Of a stretch of DNA of 64,000 bases, positions 10,643 through 20,275 are shown one piece after another. The stretch comes from Pseudomonas sp. DY-1 (GTDB taxonomy: Bacteria > Pseudomonadota > Gammaproteobacteria > Pseudomonadales > Pseudomonadaceae), in NCBI RefSeq assembly GCF_003626975.1, contig NZ_CP032616.1:1054001-1118000 (forward strand), read 5' to 3'. The stretch's first letter is position 1. Each line of letters starts with the position of its first letter. The position numbers and the translations under genes are program-made. The notes under the pieces were generated by a model. It searched no databases, was not told the origin of the DNA, and worked only from the letters and a program-made list of their open reading frames with translations.

Positions 10643-13093
10643 ATGCCCCGTCATATTGAATCCACCGCGCAGCAGCGATCACAGGATGTGCACCTGGCAA
10701 ACGGCCTTCAGGGGCGCCTGGTGTACCGGCCCGGTACAGCAATGTGTGCTGTTCTGGTGGATATAGAGGGCGGTAGCCACGACGAACCGGCCGAGTACCC
10801 CGGACTTGCACACTTTCTCGAACATCTCGTGTTTCTCGGCAGCCGCGATTTTCCGCCGGAGCAGAGCCTGATTCCCTTCGTCCAGCGCCTGGGCGGGCGG
10901 GTCAATGCCAGTACCCAGGCGCGCCAGACACGCTTCTTTTGCGAAGTACCGGCAACGCACCTTGACCAGGCACTGGCGCGGCTGATGGACATGCTCGCGA
11001 ATCCCTTGTTGGCGACGGAGGCCGTATGGCGCGAGCGTGACGTGCTGCAAGCCGAGTACAGCGCCCGTACGCAGGACCGACAGACCCTTTGCGAAGCGGC
11101 ACTGGCATGGGCCCTGGCGCCCGGTCACCCGCTGGCGGACTTCCACGCGGGCCATGCTGCCAGCCTGGACCTGCAATCGCCTGCATTCTTGCCGACGCTC
11201 CGGCGATTCCACCGGGAACACTACCTGCCTGGTCACATGCGCCTGACATTAGTGGCGCCGCAGTCGTTGGAGCAGCAACTCGAGCTCGCTCGGCGCCATG
11301 GTGAATCGCTGCTGGCGGGAAAGCATCTGCCCGTACCGGGCGCGCCATCCCTGCTGCCCTTGCGTGAGAAACGGCTTCGCCTCGGGCTGCCAGGTGGCTC
11401 TGAAAATCTGCTTTTGGCCTTTGCGCTGGAACAGCAGGGGGCCGCTCTGGAAGCCGCCGTTGCCTTTCTCGACAGCCTGATTCAGGACGAGGCGCCTGGT
11501 GGATTGCAGGCAAGGCTCGGCTTTCTCGAACTGAGCGACGGCGTGAAGGTGCGCCTTTCTTACGCCCATCGCGGGCAGGGCCTGTTGCTGATGGACTTCG
11601 ATCGGGTGCCGGGCGCGGATTGTGCTCGACTGGAGTCGGAAGTGCTGGGCTGGCTGGCCTTCCTGCGCGCCGCAGCGCCTTGGCCGGGGGTCTGGGAGGA
11701 GCGGCTGGAGATCCTGCAGCGCAGGATCGATCGCCTGGAGCCGCTGGAAGTCGCGATGGCACCAGGGCTTCCAGAGCAGGCGGATGTGCGTTCGCTGCTG
11801 GACGAGATGCGGGAAGAGCGTCTGATACGCCTTGAAACCAGTACGTCAATCGGTACGCCAAACGTGGAGTCAGCAGGTTTCCCCTTGCACCTGGAGCGTC
11901 TGGACGTCTGCTCTGGAGCGCACTCCATCAATCGATGGCAACTTCCGCCCGCCAATCCCTACCTGAGTCCGACAGCCCCCGCATCAGCGGCGGACCCGCT
12001 GCTGACTTTGCTGCCGGAACTACCGGACGCCCCAGGGCAAGGCGCACTGTTCCTGCACTGGAGCCCCGGTGGAGGAGGATTGCCTCATGGGCTAGCCCAT
12101 GGCTTGCAGCGAGCGCTGCGGCCGCTCCTGAGTGCCGCAGCCCTGGCGGAAGTAGAAGGTGAGCTGCAGGTGGTCCGCGGCGGCTTGACGTTGGCTCTGC
12201 AGGGTGAGGCGCGAGCACTGCGCCAGGTTGCCGGCGACGCGCTGCCCATTTTGCAGGCTCCTCCGCTCTGGGCGCTGGCCCAGGGGCCGCGTTTGCAACT
12301 AAGCGAGCTGCGCCGCCAGGCTGGCGAGCTTCCCATCCGCCAGTTGCTGCAACGGCTGCCGGGCGTGCTCGACGATGCATCGACGGAAGCACCAGGCGTG
12401 CTCGATCCGGAATCACTGGCGCGCTTCTGGTGGCGATCGCGTTGGCAAGGGTTGGGCTTGGGAGATGTGGCCGTGGATGCCGACTTGCCGGGCTTGCCAG
12501 CGTTCCCCAGGAGGGCGGCGGGGGGGGGGAGACGCACCTGGCATCGACTGGATGTGGAAGGTGAAGCGGCGTTGCTGCTGTTCTATCCCCTTGAATCCCT
12601 CAGTGCGGAGTCCGAGGCCGCCGGACGCCTCCTTGCACGTATATTGGAACCCGCTTTTCACCAGCGCCTGCGCGGTGAACTGCAGCTGGGATATGCGCTG
12701 GCCTGTGGCTTCAGGCAGTTCGATGGCTATCGAGGCGTCTTGTTCGCCGTACAGTCGCCATGTGAGACCGTCGCCGGTCTCTACCAGCACATCCAGGAAT
12801 TCCTTCTGCGACAGCACGAACGCCTGTCACGCCTGGATCAGGCGCAGCTGCACGAGCTGGTCCTGGCCCTTGACCAGCAGTTGGACCGACAAGGCGTGCA
12901 CTTCGCTACCCATGCCCACCAGTGCTGGCTCGATTACCGGGCCGGCCTGCCGGCCGACCATTCCCAGCAGGTACGCCGCTCTCTGGCGGGACTGCAAACC
13001 GCGCGCCTGCTGCAACAGCAGGAGCACCTGATTAAAGGCTTGCGCTGCCAGGCCCTGGCCAACTCCGAAGTCCCTGCATCGAGCTGGTACTGA
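10643..13093 (+). CDS. pqqF: PQQ biosynthesis zinc protease PqqF (M16 family)
   Basis: The 816-residue M16 peptidase is thought to cut the PqqA precursor peptide during PQQ synthesis. The inverted zinc motif HFLEH is at residues 57-61 (HFLEHLVFLGSRDFP), with the downstream ERDVLQAEYSAR segment supplying the third ligand. The first half is well conserved and the second half is diverged, as is usual. I chose the ATG at 10643 because it leaves a normal short lead-in; the ATG at 10526 would add 39 residues and its AGGAG is only 1-2 nt away. It is about 27 kb from pqqABCDE. A run of 10 G at 12520-12529 lies in the coding region and could cause frameshifts. Confidence 0.9.
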   Translation: MPRHIESTAQQRSQDVHLANGLQGRLVYRPGTAMCAVLVDIEGGSHDEPAEYPGLAHFLEHLVFLGSRDFPPEQSLIPFVQRLGGRVNASTQARQTRFFCEVPATHLDQALARLMDMLANPLLATEAVWRERDVLQAEYSARTQDRQTLCEAALAWALAPGHPLADFHAGHAASLDLQSPAFLPTLRRFHREHYLPGHMRLTLVAPQSLEQQLELARRHGESLLAGKHLPVPGAPSLLPLREKRLRLGLPGGSENLLLAFALEQQGAALEAAVAFLDSLIQDEAPGGLQARLGFLELSDGVKVRLSYAHRGQGLLLMDFDRVPGADCARLESEVLGWLAFLRAAAPWPGVWEERLEILQRRIDRLEPLEVAMAPGLPEQADVRSLLDEMREERLIRLETSTSIGTPNVESAGFPLHLERLDVCSGAHSINRWQLPPANPYLSPTAPASAADPLLTLLPELPDAPGQGALFLHWSPGGGGLPHGLAHGLQRALRPLLSAAALAEVEGELQVVRGGLTLALQGEARALRQVAGDALPILQAPPLWALAQGPRLQLSELRRQAGELPIRQLLQRLPGVLDDASTEAPGVLDPESLARFWWRSRWQGLGLGDVAVDADLPGLPAFPRRAAGGGRRTWHRLDVEGEAALLLFYPLESLSAESEAAGRLLARILEPAFHQRLRGELQLGYALACGFRQFDGYRGVLFAVQSPCETVAGLYQHIQEFLLRQHERLSRLDQAQLHELVLALDQQLDRQGVHFATHAHQCWLDYRAGLPADHSQQVRRSLAGLQTARLLQQQEHLIKGLRCQALANSEVPASSWY
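12520..12529 (+). other. Ten-G homopolymer inside pqqF
   Basis: Ten consecutive G bases encode part of an AAGGGRR linker between the M16 domains. Conserved sequence continues in the same frame on both sides (upstream RWQGLGLGDV, downstream ALLLFYPLESL). A gain or loss of one G would truncate the last third of PqqF. Confidence 0.85.
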
Positions 13094-13125
13094 CTCTTCT
13101 GATCCACTCCTTTTCCACTCCTGGA

Positions 13126-13154
13126 GGACGAGCCCGAATGGGCCTCGTCCTTTT
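13126..13154 (+). terminator. Intrinsic terminator after pqqF
   Basis: GGACGAG and CTCGTCC arms around CCCGAATGGG (itself partly paired), followed by TTTT, 32 bp after the pqqF stop. Confidence 0.85.
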
Positions 13155-13348
13155 GTGCTGTGCCTCGGTCCGTCGGTGTACGACCTTCGGGGCGCCGGGT
13201 CTTAAGTCTTGCCGGTGCGGCTCGCACTACCCGGCCAAAGCAGCGCAGAACCCGTGCCATTGCAGCGTATGGCAGCCCTGATGGGGTTTCGATAATCGCC
13301 TCCGACACGACTGGCCTGCCCAGTCGTCAATCCACAGCGGAGAGCGTC

Positions 13349-14527
13349 ATGCACAACAAGAAGATCGCCCAAGCCCGTATGTCCCGCCTCGCCCTCGCGG
13401 CAGCGGTAGCCCTGGCCACCCAGCAGGCAGCCGCCGAAATCGTCCTTTATGACCAGGACCAGACCACGTTCTCCACTGACGGCTACGTCAACGCCTTCTA
13501 TGTGAACAGCGATGTGGACCGTGACGGTGAGCAGTTCGACCGTCGCCAGGCGCGGGTCAAGATGGGGTTCCTGCCCAACTGGATCGGTTTCAACATGGGC
13601 AAGCAGGTGGATGACCTCAAGCTCGGCGCCCGTTCATCCTTCTGGGTCACCATCAACGACAGCGAAACCAATGGCACCGCCACTGCCATCGATGTCCGTC
13701 AGTTCTACGGCACCGCAGGTGGTGACTGGGGCGAGGTACTGGTGGGCAAGGACTTCGGCCTGTTCGCGCGTTCCAACATCCTGCTCGACGAACTGCTCGC
13801 CGGTTACGGCCAGGTCAGCGACACCCTGGGCCTGGTGGATGGCGGCGGCGTGTCCTTCGGCAACATCGGCAGCGGATACCCCTATCCGTTCCCGACTTCG
13901 CAGATCACCTATCGCAGCCCGAAAACCGACGGCCTGCGCGCCGCCGTGGGCATCATGGACCCGGTGGACACCAATGACGACAGTCCCACCGGCAAGGCCT
14001 ACCAGGAGAATCCGCGTTTCGAGTCCGAGATCACCTACGAGTTCGACCTGGGTGGCGCGCAGATCTACTCCTGGGTCAACGGCGCCTACCAGACCTCGGA
14101 GAATACCGACCCCAACGTCGATAGCGTCACCTCCAAGGGCCTGGGCTATGGCGTACAGGCCAAGATGGGCGCCTTCACCCTGGTGGGTTCAGGCTTCCAG
14201 GCCAAGGGCATCAATCCATTCTTCACCAACAACGCCGGCGAACCGACCCTGCGCGAAGTGGACAGCGACGGCTACCTGATGCAGGGCTCCTACCGCTTTG
14301 GCAAGAACCGCCTGGCGCTGTCCTACGGTAAGACCAAGGACGATGGTAACGGCGTGGTCAATACCGGCGCCGACTACGAGACCCGTGGCATCGCGCTGTT
14401 CCATGACATCAATGACAACCTCAAGCTGGTGGCCGAGTACAACCAGTTCGAAATCGACGGTCATGAAGGTGATGCCCAGAACGAAGACACCGATACCGTC
14501 GCCGTGGGTGCCGTGCTGACCTGGTAA
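13349..14527 (+). CDS. Outer-membrane porin (Gram-negative porin family)
   Basis: The 392-residue product has a signal peptide (MHNKKIAQARMSRLALAAAV, cleavage near AAA-EIVLYDQD). It then shows repeating amphipathic beta strands with DGYVNAFYV, RRQARVKMGF, LGARSSFWVTI and TRGIALFHDINDNLKLVAEY, ending in an aromatic residue (AVGAVLTW), the usual signal for beta-barrel insertion. Residues such as PTSQITYRSP fit general trimeric porins. GGAGAG precedes the ATG at 13349; upstream in-frame codons lack support. A terminator follows directly. The substrate is unknown; its place beside the alcohol-oxidation locus suggests, but does not show, uptake of small substrates. Confidence 0.85.
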   Translation: MHNKKIAQARMSRLALAAAVALATQQAAAEIVLYDQDQTTFSTDGYVNAFYVNSDVDRDGEQFDRRQARVKMGFLPNWIGFNMGKQVDDLKLGARSSFWVTINDSETNGTATAIDVRQFYGTAGGDWGEVLVGKDFGLFARSNILLDELLAGYGQVSDTLGLVDGGGVSFGNIGSGYPYPFPTSQITYRSPKTDGLRAAVGIMDPVDTNDDSPTGKAYQENPRFESEITYEFDLGGAQIYSWVNGAYQTSENTDPNVDSVTSKGLGYGVQAKMGAFTLVGSGFQAKGINPFFTNNAGEPTLREVDSDGYLMQGSYRFGKNRLALSYGKTKDDGNGVVNTGADYETRGIALFHDINDNLKLVAEYNQFEIDGHEGDAQNEDTDTVAVGAVLTW

Positions 14528-14553
14528 ACCCTGCTCCAGATTGCTCCGGTTTT

Positions 14554-14587
14554 GGCGGGAGAGGCTGTGGTCCTCCCGCCTTTTTTA
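14554..14587 (+). terminator. Intrinsic terminator after porin gene
   Basis: GGCGGGAG and CTCCCGCC arms with a 10-base loop, followed by TTTTTTATT. Confidence 0.92.
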
Positions 14588-14756
14588 TTGAGAGTGTCGG
14601 GCACTGACTGCTTTCTCTGGGAGAAGGCCCGGTGCGCACAGCTCTGGCCCCCCTACCTTCGAACTAGTCCGCCCGCTACCCAAGAAGGATGGGGCGCTTC
14701 GATATCTGTCCGTAGAATTTTCCTATCCCGAACAAGCCTATTGAGTGAGACCGAGG

Positions 14757-15923
14757 ATGCTCGAAGTACCGGCAGAGGGCGTCGTCACCGCCATGTCGCT
14801 GGCCAGCGAGGCGGAGGCTGTGGCGCAAGACCTGGCACGCCAGCTCATCCACCCGCACCTGGGGGTCGTGCTGTTCTTCTGTTCGGCCGAGTACGACCTG
14901 GAAGCCCTGGGCCACGCACTGGAGCAGTATTTCGGCGGCGTACGCCTGGTGGGATGCACCAGCGCGGGGGAAATCACGCCGCAGGGATATGGCCGCAACT
15001 GCGTCAGCGCGGTCGGGTTTGATCATCGTACCTTCTCGATCGCCAGCGCTCTGGTGGACGAGATGGATCGATTCGGGCTGATCGACGCCCAGCAACTGGT
15101 CGAGCGACTGGTGCAGGACTGCCGGGCTAATTCCCTGGCACCGATCAAGGGCCACAGCTTCGCCCTGACCCTGCTGGACGGCCTGTCCAGCCGCGAAGAG
15201 GTGGTGCTGGCGGCGCTCGGTGCCGCGTTCGGCAGCATCCCGCACTTCGGCGGTTCGGCCGCCGATGATCATCACCTCAAGCACACCCACGTCTATTACG
15301 AAGGGCGCTTCCATGCGGGCGCAGCGGTGGTGGTGCTAGTCAATACCGCGCTGGATTTCGAGGTGTTCAGCACTCATCACATCCTGCCGGGCACCGAGAA
15401 ACTCGTGGTCACTCGCGCCGACAACGCCAGCCGCAGGGTTTTCGAGCTCAACGCCGAACCTGCGGCGGAAGTCTATGCGCGGATGACCGGTGTGCCGCTC
15501 GAGGCCCTGGACCTGAGAGTGTTTGCTGCGCATCCCCTGGCGGTACGCCTGGGGGATTCGTACTACGTCCGTTCCATACAGCGGGTCAATGCGGATCTCA
15601 GTCTGACCTTCTACTGCGCGGTGGAGAACGGCATCGTCCTGACCGCCATGCGCAGGGGGCCAATGCTGCCCAATCTGGAGGCGCTGTTCGAGCGTCTTGG
15701 CGAGCGGCTTGGCCCGCCCTTGCTGACCATCGGCTGCGACTGCTTCCTGCGTCGACTGGAAATCGAGAACGACGCAGATGCCGTGGCTCGCACCTCAGAA
15801 ATCCTGCGTCGGCAGCGGGTCATCGGCTTCAACTCCTATGGAGAGCAGTTCAATGGCATGCACATCAACCAGACCTTCACCGGAGTCGCCATCGGCCGCC
15901 GGGGTGGCAATGGATGCCGCTGA
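14757..15923 (+). CDS. nosP: FIST-domain sensor, NosP-like
   Basis: The 388-residue cytoplasmic protein has FIST_N (VVLFFCSAEYDLEALGHAL, GCTSAGEITPQGYG, FGGSAADDHHL) and FIST_C (EVYARMTGVPLEAL, RRQRVIGFNSYGEQFNGMHI). In P. aeruginosa PA1975 (NosP) is a heme-containing nitric-oxide sensor that controls the neighbouring kinase NahK. The same gene pair and order are present here, and the stop overlaps the nahK start by 14 nt. The start is uncertain: the ATG at 14757 has a GTGAGA element upstream; a GTG at 14745 is possible. Confidence 0.85.
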   Translation: MLEVPAEGVVTAMSLASEAEAVAQDLARQLIHPHLGVVLFFCSAEYDLEALGHALEQYFGGVRLVGCTSAGEITPQGYGRNCVSAVGFDHRTFSIASALVDEMDRFGLIDAQQLVERLVQDCRANSLAPIKGHSFALTLLDGLSSREEVVLAALGAAFGSIPHFGGSAADDHHLKHTHVYYEGRFHAGAAVVVLVNTALDFEVFSTHHILPGTEKLVVTRADNASRRVFELNAEPAAEVYARMTGVPLEALDLRVFAAHPLAVRLGDSYYVRSIQRVNADLSLTFYCAVENGIVLTAMRRGPMLPNLEALFERLGERLGPPLLTIGCDCFLRRLEIENDADAVARTSEILRRQRVIGFNSYGEQFNGMHINQTFTGVAIGRRGGNGCR

Positions 15924-18480
15924 GCAGCAGGCGCGCCTGTCTGAGCTCGAGGATGAGAACCGCAAGTTGCGGTGCATCAATGCCGCGTTGATCGAACGGG
16001 TGGAGTCCAGCGCTTCGCGCCACGACGACAGCTATGCCGCTTTCCAGCATTCGGTGGTACTGGCCGAGCAGGTGCGCGAGCGAACCGATGCGCTCAATCA
16101 GGCCATGGCTGAACTCAAGGCCAGCAACCGGCTGCTGAGCGACGCCCGGTTGCGCGCGGAAACCGCCCACCAGCACCTGATCGACGCCATAGAGAGCATT
16201 TCCGACGCCTTCGTGCTATTCGACCGCGATCAGCGCATCGTCCTCTTCAACAGCCGCTTCAAATCCTTCTGGGCCAAGACGCGCGCGCGGATCAGCGCCG
16301 GCACCCGGCTTTCGGAAATCCGTCGCCTGGCCGAAAGCACCGGACTCATAGTCGAAGAGCATCGCGGCAGCGATGACAACATCCTCTATCGCTTGCATAA
16401 CGGCCGCTGGGTGCAGGTCAGCGAACGGCCCACCCGTGAAGGTGGGCTGGTAATCCTCTACACCGATATCACCGAGGTGAAGCAGAGCGAGACCGATCGC
16501 CGCGAGCAGGCCCTGGCACAGAAGTCGCGACTGTTGCAGCGCGCCGTGGACAACCTGTCCCAGGGCGTGGCCATGGTCAGCTCCGAGGGCATCCTGGAGC
16601 TCTGGAATCATCGCTTCCTCGAACTCTGCGGCCTGGCGCCGGTAGAAGCGCATCGCGCCTTCGCAGGGGTCATGGCCGACAGTGAGCTGCCGTTACTCAC
16701 ACCCGATACCCGCGACGCGAGCGGCCGCCCCGTCCGCGAGATGGAACAACGCTTGTATAACGGCCGGGTGCTGGAGGTCCGCACCCATCCGCTACCCACA
16801 GGCGGCTTCGTCAATACCTTCACCGACATCACCGAGCGTTATCGCCATGCTGAGACGCTTGCCGAGAGCGAACGCTGGATTCGCCTGATCACCGACCATG
16901 TCCCGGCACTGATCGCCTACCTCAGCGCCGACCTGGTGTACGAGTTCACCAACAAGGTCTACGAGGAGTGGTACCGCTGGCCGCGCGGCGGGATGCTCGG
17001 CCAGACATTGCGCGATGTGCACAGCGATGAGCACTGGCGACGCCTGGAGCCTTATGTGGAGAGGGCGCTGAGTGGCGAAAGCCTGTCCTTCGAGGTCACC
17101 GAGACCAACCACAACGGCCAGGAACGTTGCATGCTGCGGTCCTACGTGCCCAATCGATTGGCCAATGGCGAAGTGGTCGGCATCTTTGTGCTGATCCGTG
17201 ACATCACCGAGCGTCGCCGTACCGCCGAGGCCCTGCACCAGGCCTACCAGAACCTGGAACAGCGGGTCCGCGAGCGCACCACCGAGCTGACCGCGCTGAA
17301 TAGCCAACTGCGCCGCGAGATCGACGAGCGCACACAGGTCGAGTTGCGCCTGCGGGAGGCGAAGTTCGAAGCCGAAAGGGCCAACCTGTCCAAGACCAAG
17401 TTCCTCGCAGCGGTCAGCCACGACCTGCTGCAGCCCCTGAACGCCGCACGGCTGTTCACCAGCGCACTGCTGGAACAGCGCAGCCAGACCTGCAATCTCG
17501 CTTTGGTACGCAACGTCAGCAACTCACTGGAGGATGTGGAGAACCTGCTGGGTACCCTGGTGGACATTTCCAAGCTGGATGCCGGGGTGATCAAGCCGGA
17601 TATCGCGCCGTTCGCGGTGAGCGAGCTGCTCGACAACCTGGCCGTGGAGTATCGCCAGATCGCCGCCAGTGAAGGTTTGCGACTGGACTTCGTGGGCAGC
17701 TCAGCCCTGGTGCGAAGCGACCTGCAGCTGCTGGCGCGGATTCTGCGCAACCTGCTCAGCAACGCCATCCGCTACACCCCCTCGGGGCGCATCCTGCTGG
17801 GGTGTCGCCGCCGTCGGCAAAGCCTGTGGATCGAGGTGCGTGACACCGGGATCGGCATCGCCCAGGACAAGCTTGGCGAGATCTTCCAGGAGTTCAAGCG
17901 TGGTGAAGTGGTGCGCGAGAAGCAGGACCGCGGGCTCGGCCTGGGCCTGGCCATCGTCGAGAAGATCGCCCGCATGCTCGGCCACCGCATTCACGTGTCT
18001 TCGGAGCTGGGCAAGGGCTCGTTGTTCGCCGTGGAGGTGCCGCTGGCGCGTCGCGTGCCGCGTCAGAAGCTGCAGCACGACGAACCCCAGGCGGTGCTGG
18101 AGCGGCTGCAAGGGGCACGGGTCTGGGTGCTGGATAACGACGCAGCCATCTGCGCCGGCATGCGCACACTCCTGGAAGGCTGGGGCTGCCAGGTGACTAC
18201 CGCGCTGTCAGAGGAAGACCTGGCACGCCAGGTGGAAAACTTCCACGCCGAAGCCGATCTGCTGATCGCCGACTACCACCTGGACAACGACTGCAACGGA
18301 GTGGACGCCGTGGCCACCATCAACGCCCGCCGCAGCACGCCGCTTCCGGCCCTGATGATCACCGCCAACTACAGCAACGAACTCAAGCAGCAGATGCGCG
18401 AACTCGGCCACACCCTGATGCACAAGCCGGTGCGGCCCATGAAACTGAAGACAGCCATGAGTCATTTGCTGGAGCGTTGA
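15910..18480 (+). CDS. nahK: Hybrid sensor histidine kinase NahK/ErcS' type
   Basis: The 856-residue soluble kinase has an N-terminal coiled coil (EQQARLSELEDENRKLRCIN), three PAS-like domains (about residues 95-210, 215-315, 320-440), another coiled coil, HisKA with the phosphorylated His504 (FLAAVSHDLLQPLNAAR), an ATPase domain (NAIRYTP, DTGIGIAQDKL, GLGLGLAIVEKIA) and a C-terminal receiver with Asp788 (LLIADYHLDND). No membrane segment is visible. In P. aeruginosa the orthologue (PA1976) is regulated by NosP and feeds the HptB branch; it was also named ErcS' in ethanol-oxidation work. Start at 15910, overlapping nosP, which argues for co-translation. Confidence 0.9.
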   Translation: MDAAEQQARLSELEDENRKLRCINAALIERVESSASRHDDSYAAFQHSVVLAEQVRERTDALNQAMAELKASNRLLSDARLRAETAHQHLIDAIESISDAFVLFDRDQRIVLFNSRFKSFWAKTRARISAGTRLSEIRRLAESTGLIVEEHRGSDDNILYRLHNGRWVQVSERPTREGGLVILYTDITEVKQSETDRREQALAQKSRLLQRAVDNLSQGVAMVSSEGILELWNHRFLELCGLAPVEAHRAFAGVMADSELPLLTPDTRDASGRPVREMEQRLYNGRVLEVRTHPLPTGGFVNTFTDITERYRHAETLAESERWIRLITDHVPALIAYLSADLVYEFTNKVYEEWYRWPRGGMLGQTLRDVHSDEHWRRLEPYVERALSGESLSFEVTETNHNGQERCMLRSYVPNRLANGEVVGIFVLIRDITERRRTAEALHQAYQNLEQRVRERTTELTALNSQLRREIDERTQVELRLREAKFEAERANLSKTKFLAAVSHDLLQPLNAARLFTSALLEQRSQTCNLALVRNVSNSLEDVENLLGTLVDISKLDAGVIKPDIAPFAVSELLDNLAVEYRQIAASEGLRLDFVGSSALVRSDLQLLARILRNLLSNAIRYTPSGRILLGCRRRRQSLWIEVRDTGIGIAQDKLGEIFQEFKRGEVVREKQDRGLGLGLAIVEKIARMLGHRIHVSSELGKGSLFAVEVPLARRVPRQKLQHDEPQAVLERLQGARVWVLDNDAAICAGMRTLLEGWGCQVTTALSEEDLARQVENFHAEADLLIADYHLDNDCNGVDAVATINARRSTPLPALMITANYSNELKQQMRELGHTLMHKPVRPMKLKTAMSHLLER

Positions 18481-18549
18481 AGGGATGCGTGTCTATACAA
18501 ATGCCTTGTATTGACGCGGTTTTGGGTTGTCGCGGGCGGAGTTCCGCTT

Positions 18550-18606
18550 GAGCGAAGCGAAACTCAAAGCCACCGGTCAGGTTCGCTGTTGGGCTTCGCT
18601 TCGCTC
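18550..18606. repeat. Inverted repeat between nahK and EamA gene
   Basis: GAGCGAAGCGAA at 18550-18561 faces its exact complement at 18595-18606. Further REP-like fragments (GCGAATGAATTCGCC) lie at 18640-18655. This sits between converging genes and may act as a terminator or message-end stabiliser. Confidence 0.65.
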
Positions 18607-18674
18607 AGCGCCAACCTACGGCAGGTCTGCGACCTGCTCAGCGAATGAATTCGCCCCCACAGGAACGGTGCACC

Positions 18675-19532
18675 TCAAGCTCGCTGTGGAACTGGCTGGA
18701 ATTTCGCCCGCAGCACCAGGGCGATGCCGCCAAGCACGGCGACTGAAACCAGCGCCAAACGCAGGCTGATGTGTTCGCCAAGCAGCACTGCGCCGCCCAG
18801 GGCGGCGAGGACGGGAACGCTGAGTTGCACGCTGGCGGCCTGAAGGGCGCCCAGGCCCGGGAGGGCGCTGTACCAGATGGCGTAGCCGATGCCGGACGTC
18901 AGCGCGCCGGAAAGCAGGGCGTAGCTGAAACCTGGCAGGTCCAGTTTCAGTTGGTCGATGAAGGGCAGCAGGAGTAATCCGGCAAAGGGCAGGGCGCGAA
19001 TGAAATTGCCGGCCGTAGCGGCCAGGGGCAGGCCAGCCTGGCGGCCGAGCAGCGTGTAGGCGCCCCAGGCAAAGCCGGCGAGCAGCATCAGCAGGCCGCC
19101 CAAAAGCGGGGGCGCGCTGGCGCCGGGCAGCAGCAGGACCACCAACCCTCCCGTGGCCAGGGTGAAGCCCAGGGCCTGTTGCGGGTTCAGCCGCTCACCG
19201 CGCAGGAGGCCAAAGACCACCATGCACAGTTGCACGGCGCCGAACAACAACAGCGCGCCGGCACCGGCGTCCAGTTGCAAGTAGGCGTAAGAGAAGGCAG
19301 CGGCATAGACGAACAACGCCGCCGCTGCGCGCCAATTGCCGGTCGCCGCCAGGGGCTGGCGGCGCAGGCGCAGCAACAGCCAGAGCATCAGGGCACCAGC
19401 GGCGATACGGATGGCGGTGAAACTCACCGCATCGATGGCAGTGTGCTTGAGGGCGAGGCGGCAAAGCAGGGAATTGCCGGCAAAGGCCAGCATGGCCAGT
19501 GCCGTGAGCAAAAGCGTGCGGGGAGCGGGCAT
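18675..19532 (-). CDS. EamA/DMT-family transporter
   Basis: The 285-residue inner-membrane protein has ten predicted hydrophobic helices in two repeats, starting MPAPRTLLLTALAMLAFAGN, with the EamA-type SFTAIRIAAGALMLWLLL stretch and a second copy around FIRALPFAGLLLLPF. Substrate is unknown (metabolite export is typical). The gene holds the position of PA1977 between nahK and erdR. It starts 27 bp after the erdR stop, so it is likely the last gene of the rhodanese-erdR transcript. Confidence 0.85.
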   Translation of the reverse strand: MPAPRTLLLTALAMLAFAGNSLLCRLALKHTAIDAVSFTAIRIAAGALMLWLLLRLRRQPLAATGNWRAAAALFVYAAAFSYAYLQLDAGAGALLLFGAVQLCMVVFGLLRGERLNPQQALGFTLATGGLVVLLLPGASAPPLLGGLLMLLAGFAWGAYTLLGRQAGLPLAATAGNFIRALPFAGLLLLPFIDQLKLDLPGFSYALLSGALTSGIGYAIWYSALPGLGALQAASVQLSVPVLAALGGAVLLGEHISLRLALVSVAVLGGIALVLRAKFQPVPQRA

Positions 19533-19559
19533 GGCTGTCCTTAGGGAAGTACCCGGTGT

Positions 19560-20222
19560 TCAACGGCGCAGATAGGCAGTGAAATCGATATCGCTGGCCG
19601 AGAGAATGGCCTGTACCCGGTTGTGCACGTTGAGCTTGCGCAGGATCGCCGAAACGTGGGCTTTCACGGTGGTCTCGGCGATGTCCAGGTTGTAGGCGAT
19701 CTGCTTGTTCGACTCGCCCTTGGTCATCCGCTCCAGCACCAGCAATTGCTTGCGAGTCAGGGCTTGCAGCAGTTCGGGCGGGATACTGGCTTCATCGTGG
19801 TGGCGGCGGGGAGACGTCTTCTGCGTGCGGATGATGTCCGAAGGCAGGTAGACGTTACCGTTGAGGATCTGCTCGATGGCGTCGGTCATCTGTGTGCGGG
19901 GCGAAGACTTTGTGATGAAACCCACCGCGCCATAGGTGATGGCCTGCAGCACCACCTGCTTGTCCTGCTCGGCGGAGACGATCACCACCGGCACGGTCGG
20001 TGCCTCGTTACGCAGGTTGATCAGCCCGTTCAGGCCGTGCATGCCCGGCATGTTCAGGTCGAGGAGAATCAGGTCCAGGTCGTCGTGCTCCTGGGTCAGC
20101 GCCAGCGCGCTGTCCAGGTCGGCGGTCTCCATCACTTCGCTTTCCGGAAAGCCGTCGCTGATGACGTTATGGATGGCTTCGCGGAAGAGCGGGTGGTCAT
20201 CGGCAATCAGAATTTTGTACAC
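19560..20222 (-). CDS. erdR: LuxR-type response regulator ErdR (ErbR/AgmR/PedR1)
   Basis: The 220-residue regulator has a receiver domain with acidic pocket Asp8-Asp9, phosphoacceptor Asp55 ([10 protein letters not shown]) and Lys near FITKSSP, and a LuxR HTH ([20 protein letters not shown]). In Pseudomonas this protein controls PQQ-dependent ethanol oxidation genes. Translation begins at a GTG (20220-20222), preceded by GAAAGG. It follows the CXXCW rhodanese gene by 53 bp. Candidate targets are the TACCAAggTAGTA motifs across this locus; which regulator binds them is not shown by sequence. Confidence 0.9.
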   Translation of the reverse strand: MYKILIADDHPLFREAIHNVISDGFPESEVMETADLDSALALTQEHDDLDLILLDLNMPGMHGLNGLINLRNEAPTVPVVIVSAEQDKQVVLQAITYGAVGFITKSSPRTQMTDAIEQILNGNVYLPSDIIRTQKTSPRRHHDEASIPPELLQALTRKQLLVLERMTKGESNKQIAYNLDIAETTVKAHVSAILRKLNVHNRVQAILSASDIDFTAYLRR

Positions 20223-20275
20223 GGCCTTTCACCTCATTTTTCTCATTATGGTGCGGCATGCCCAACCCTGCCGGG

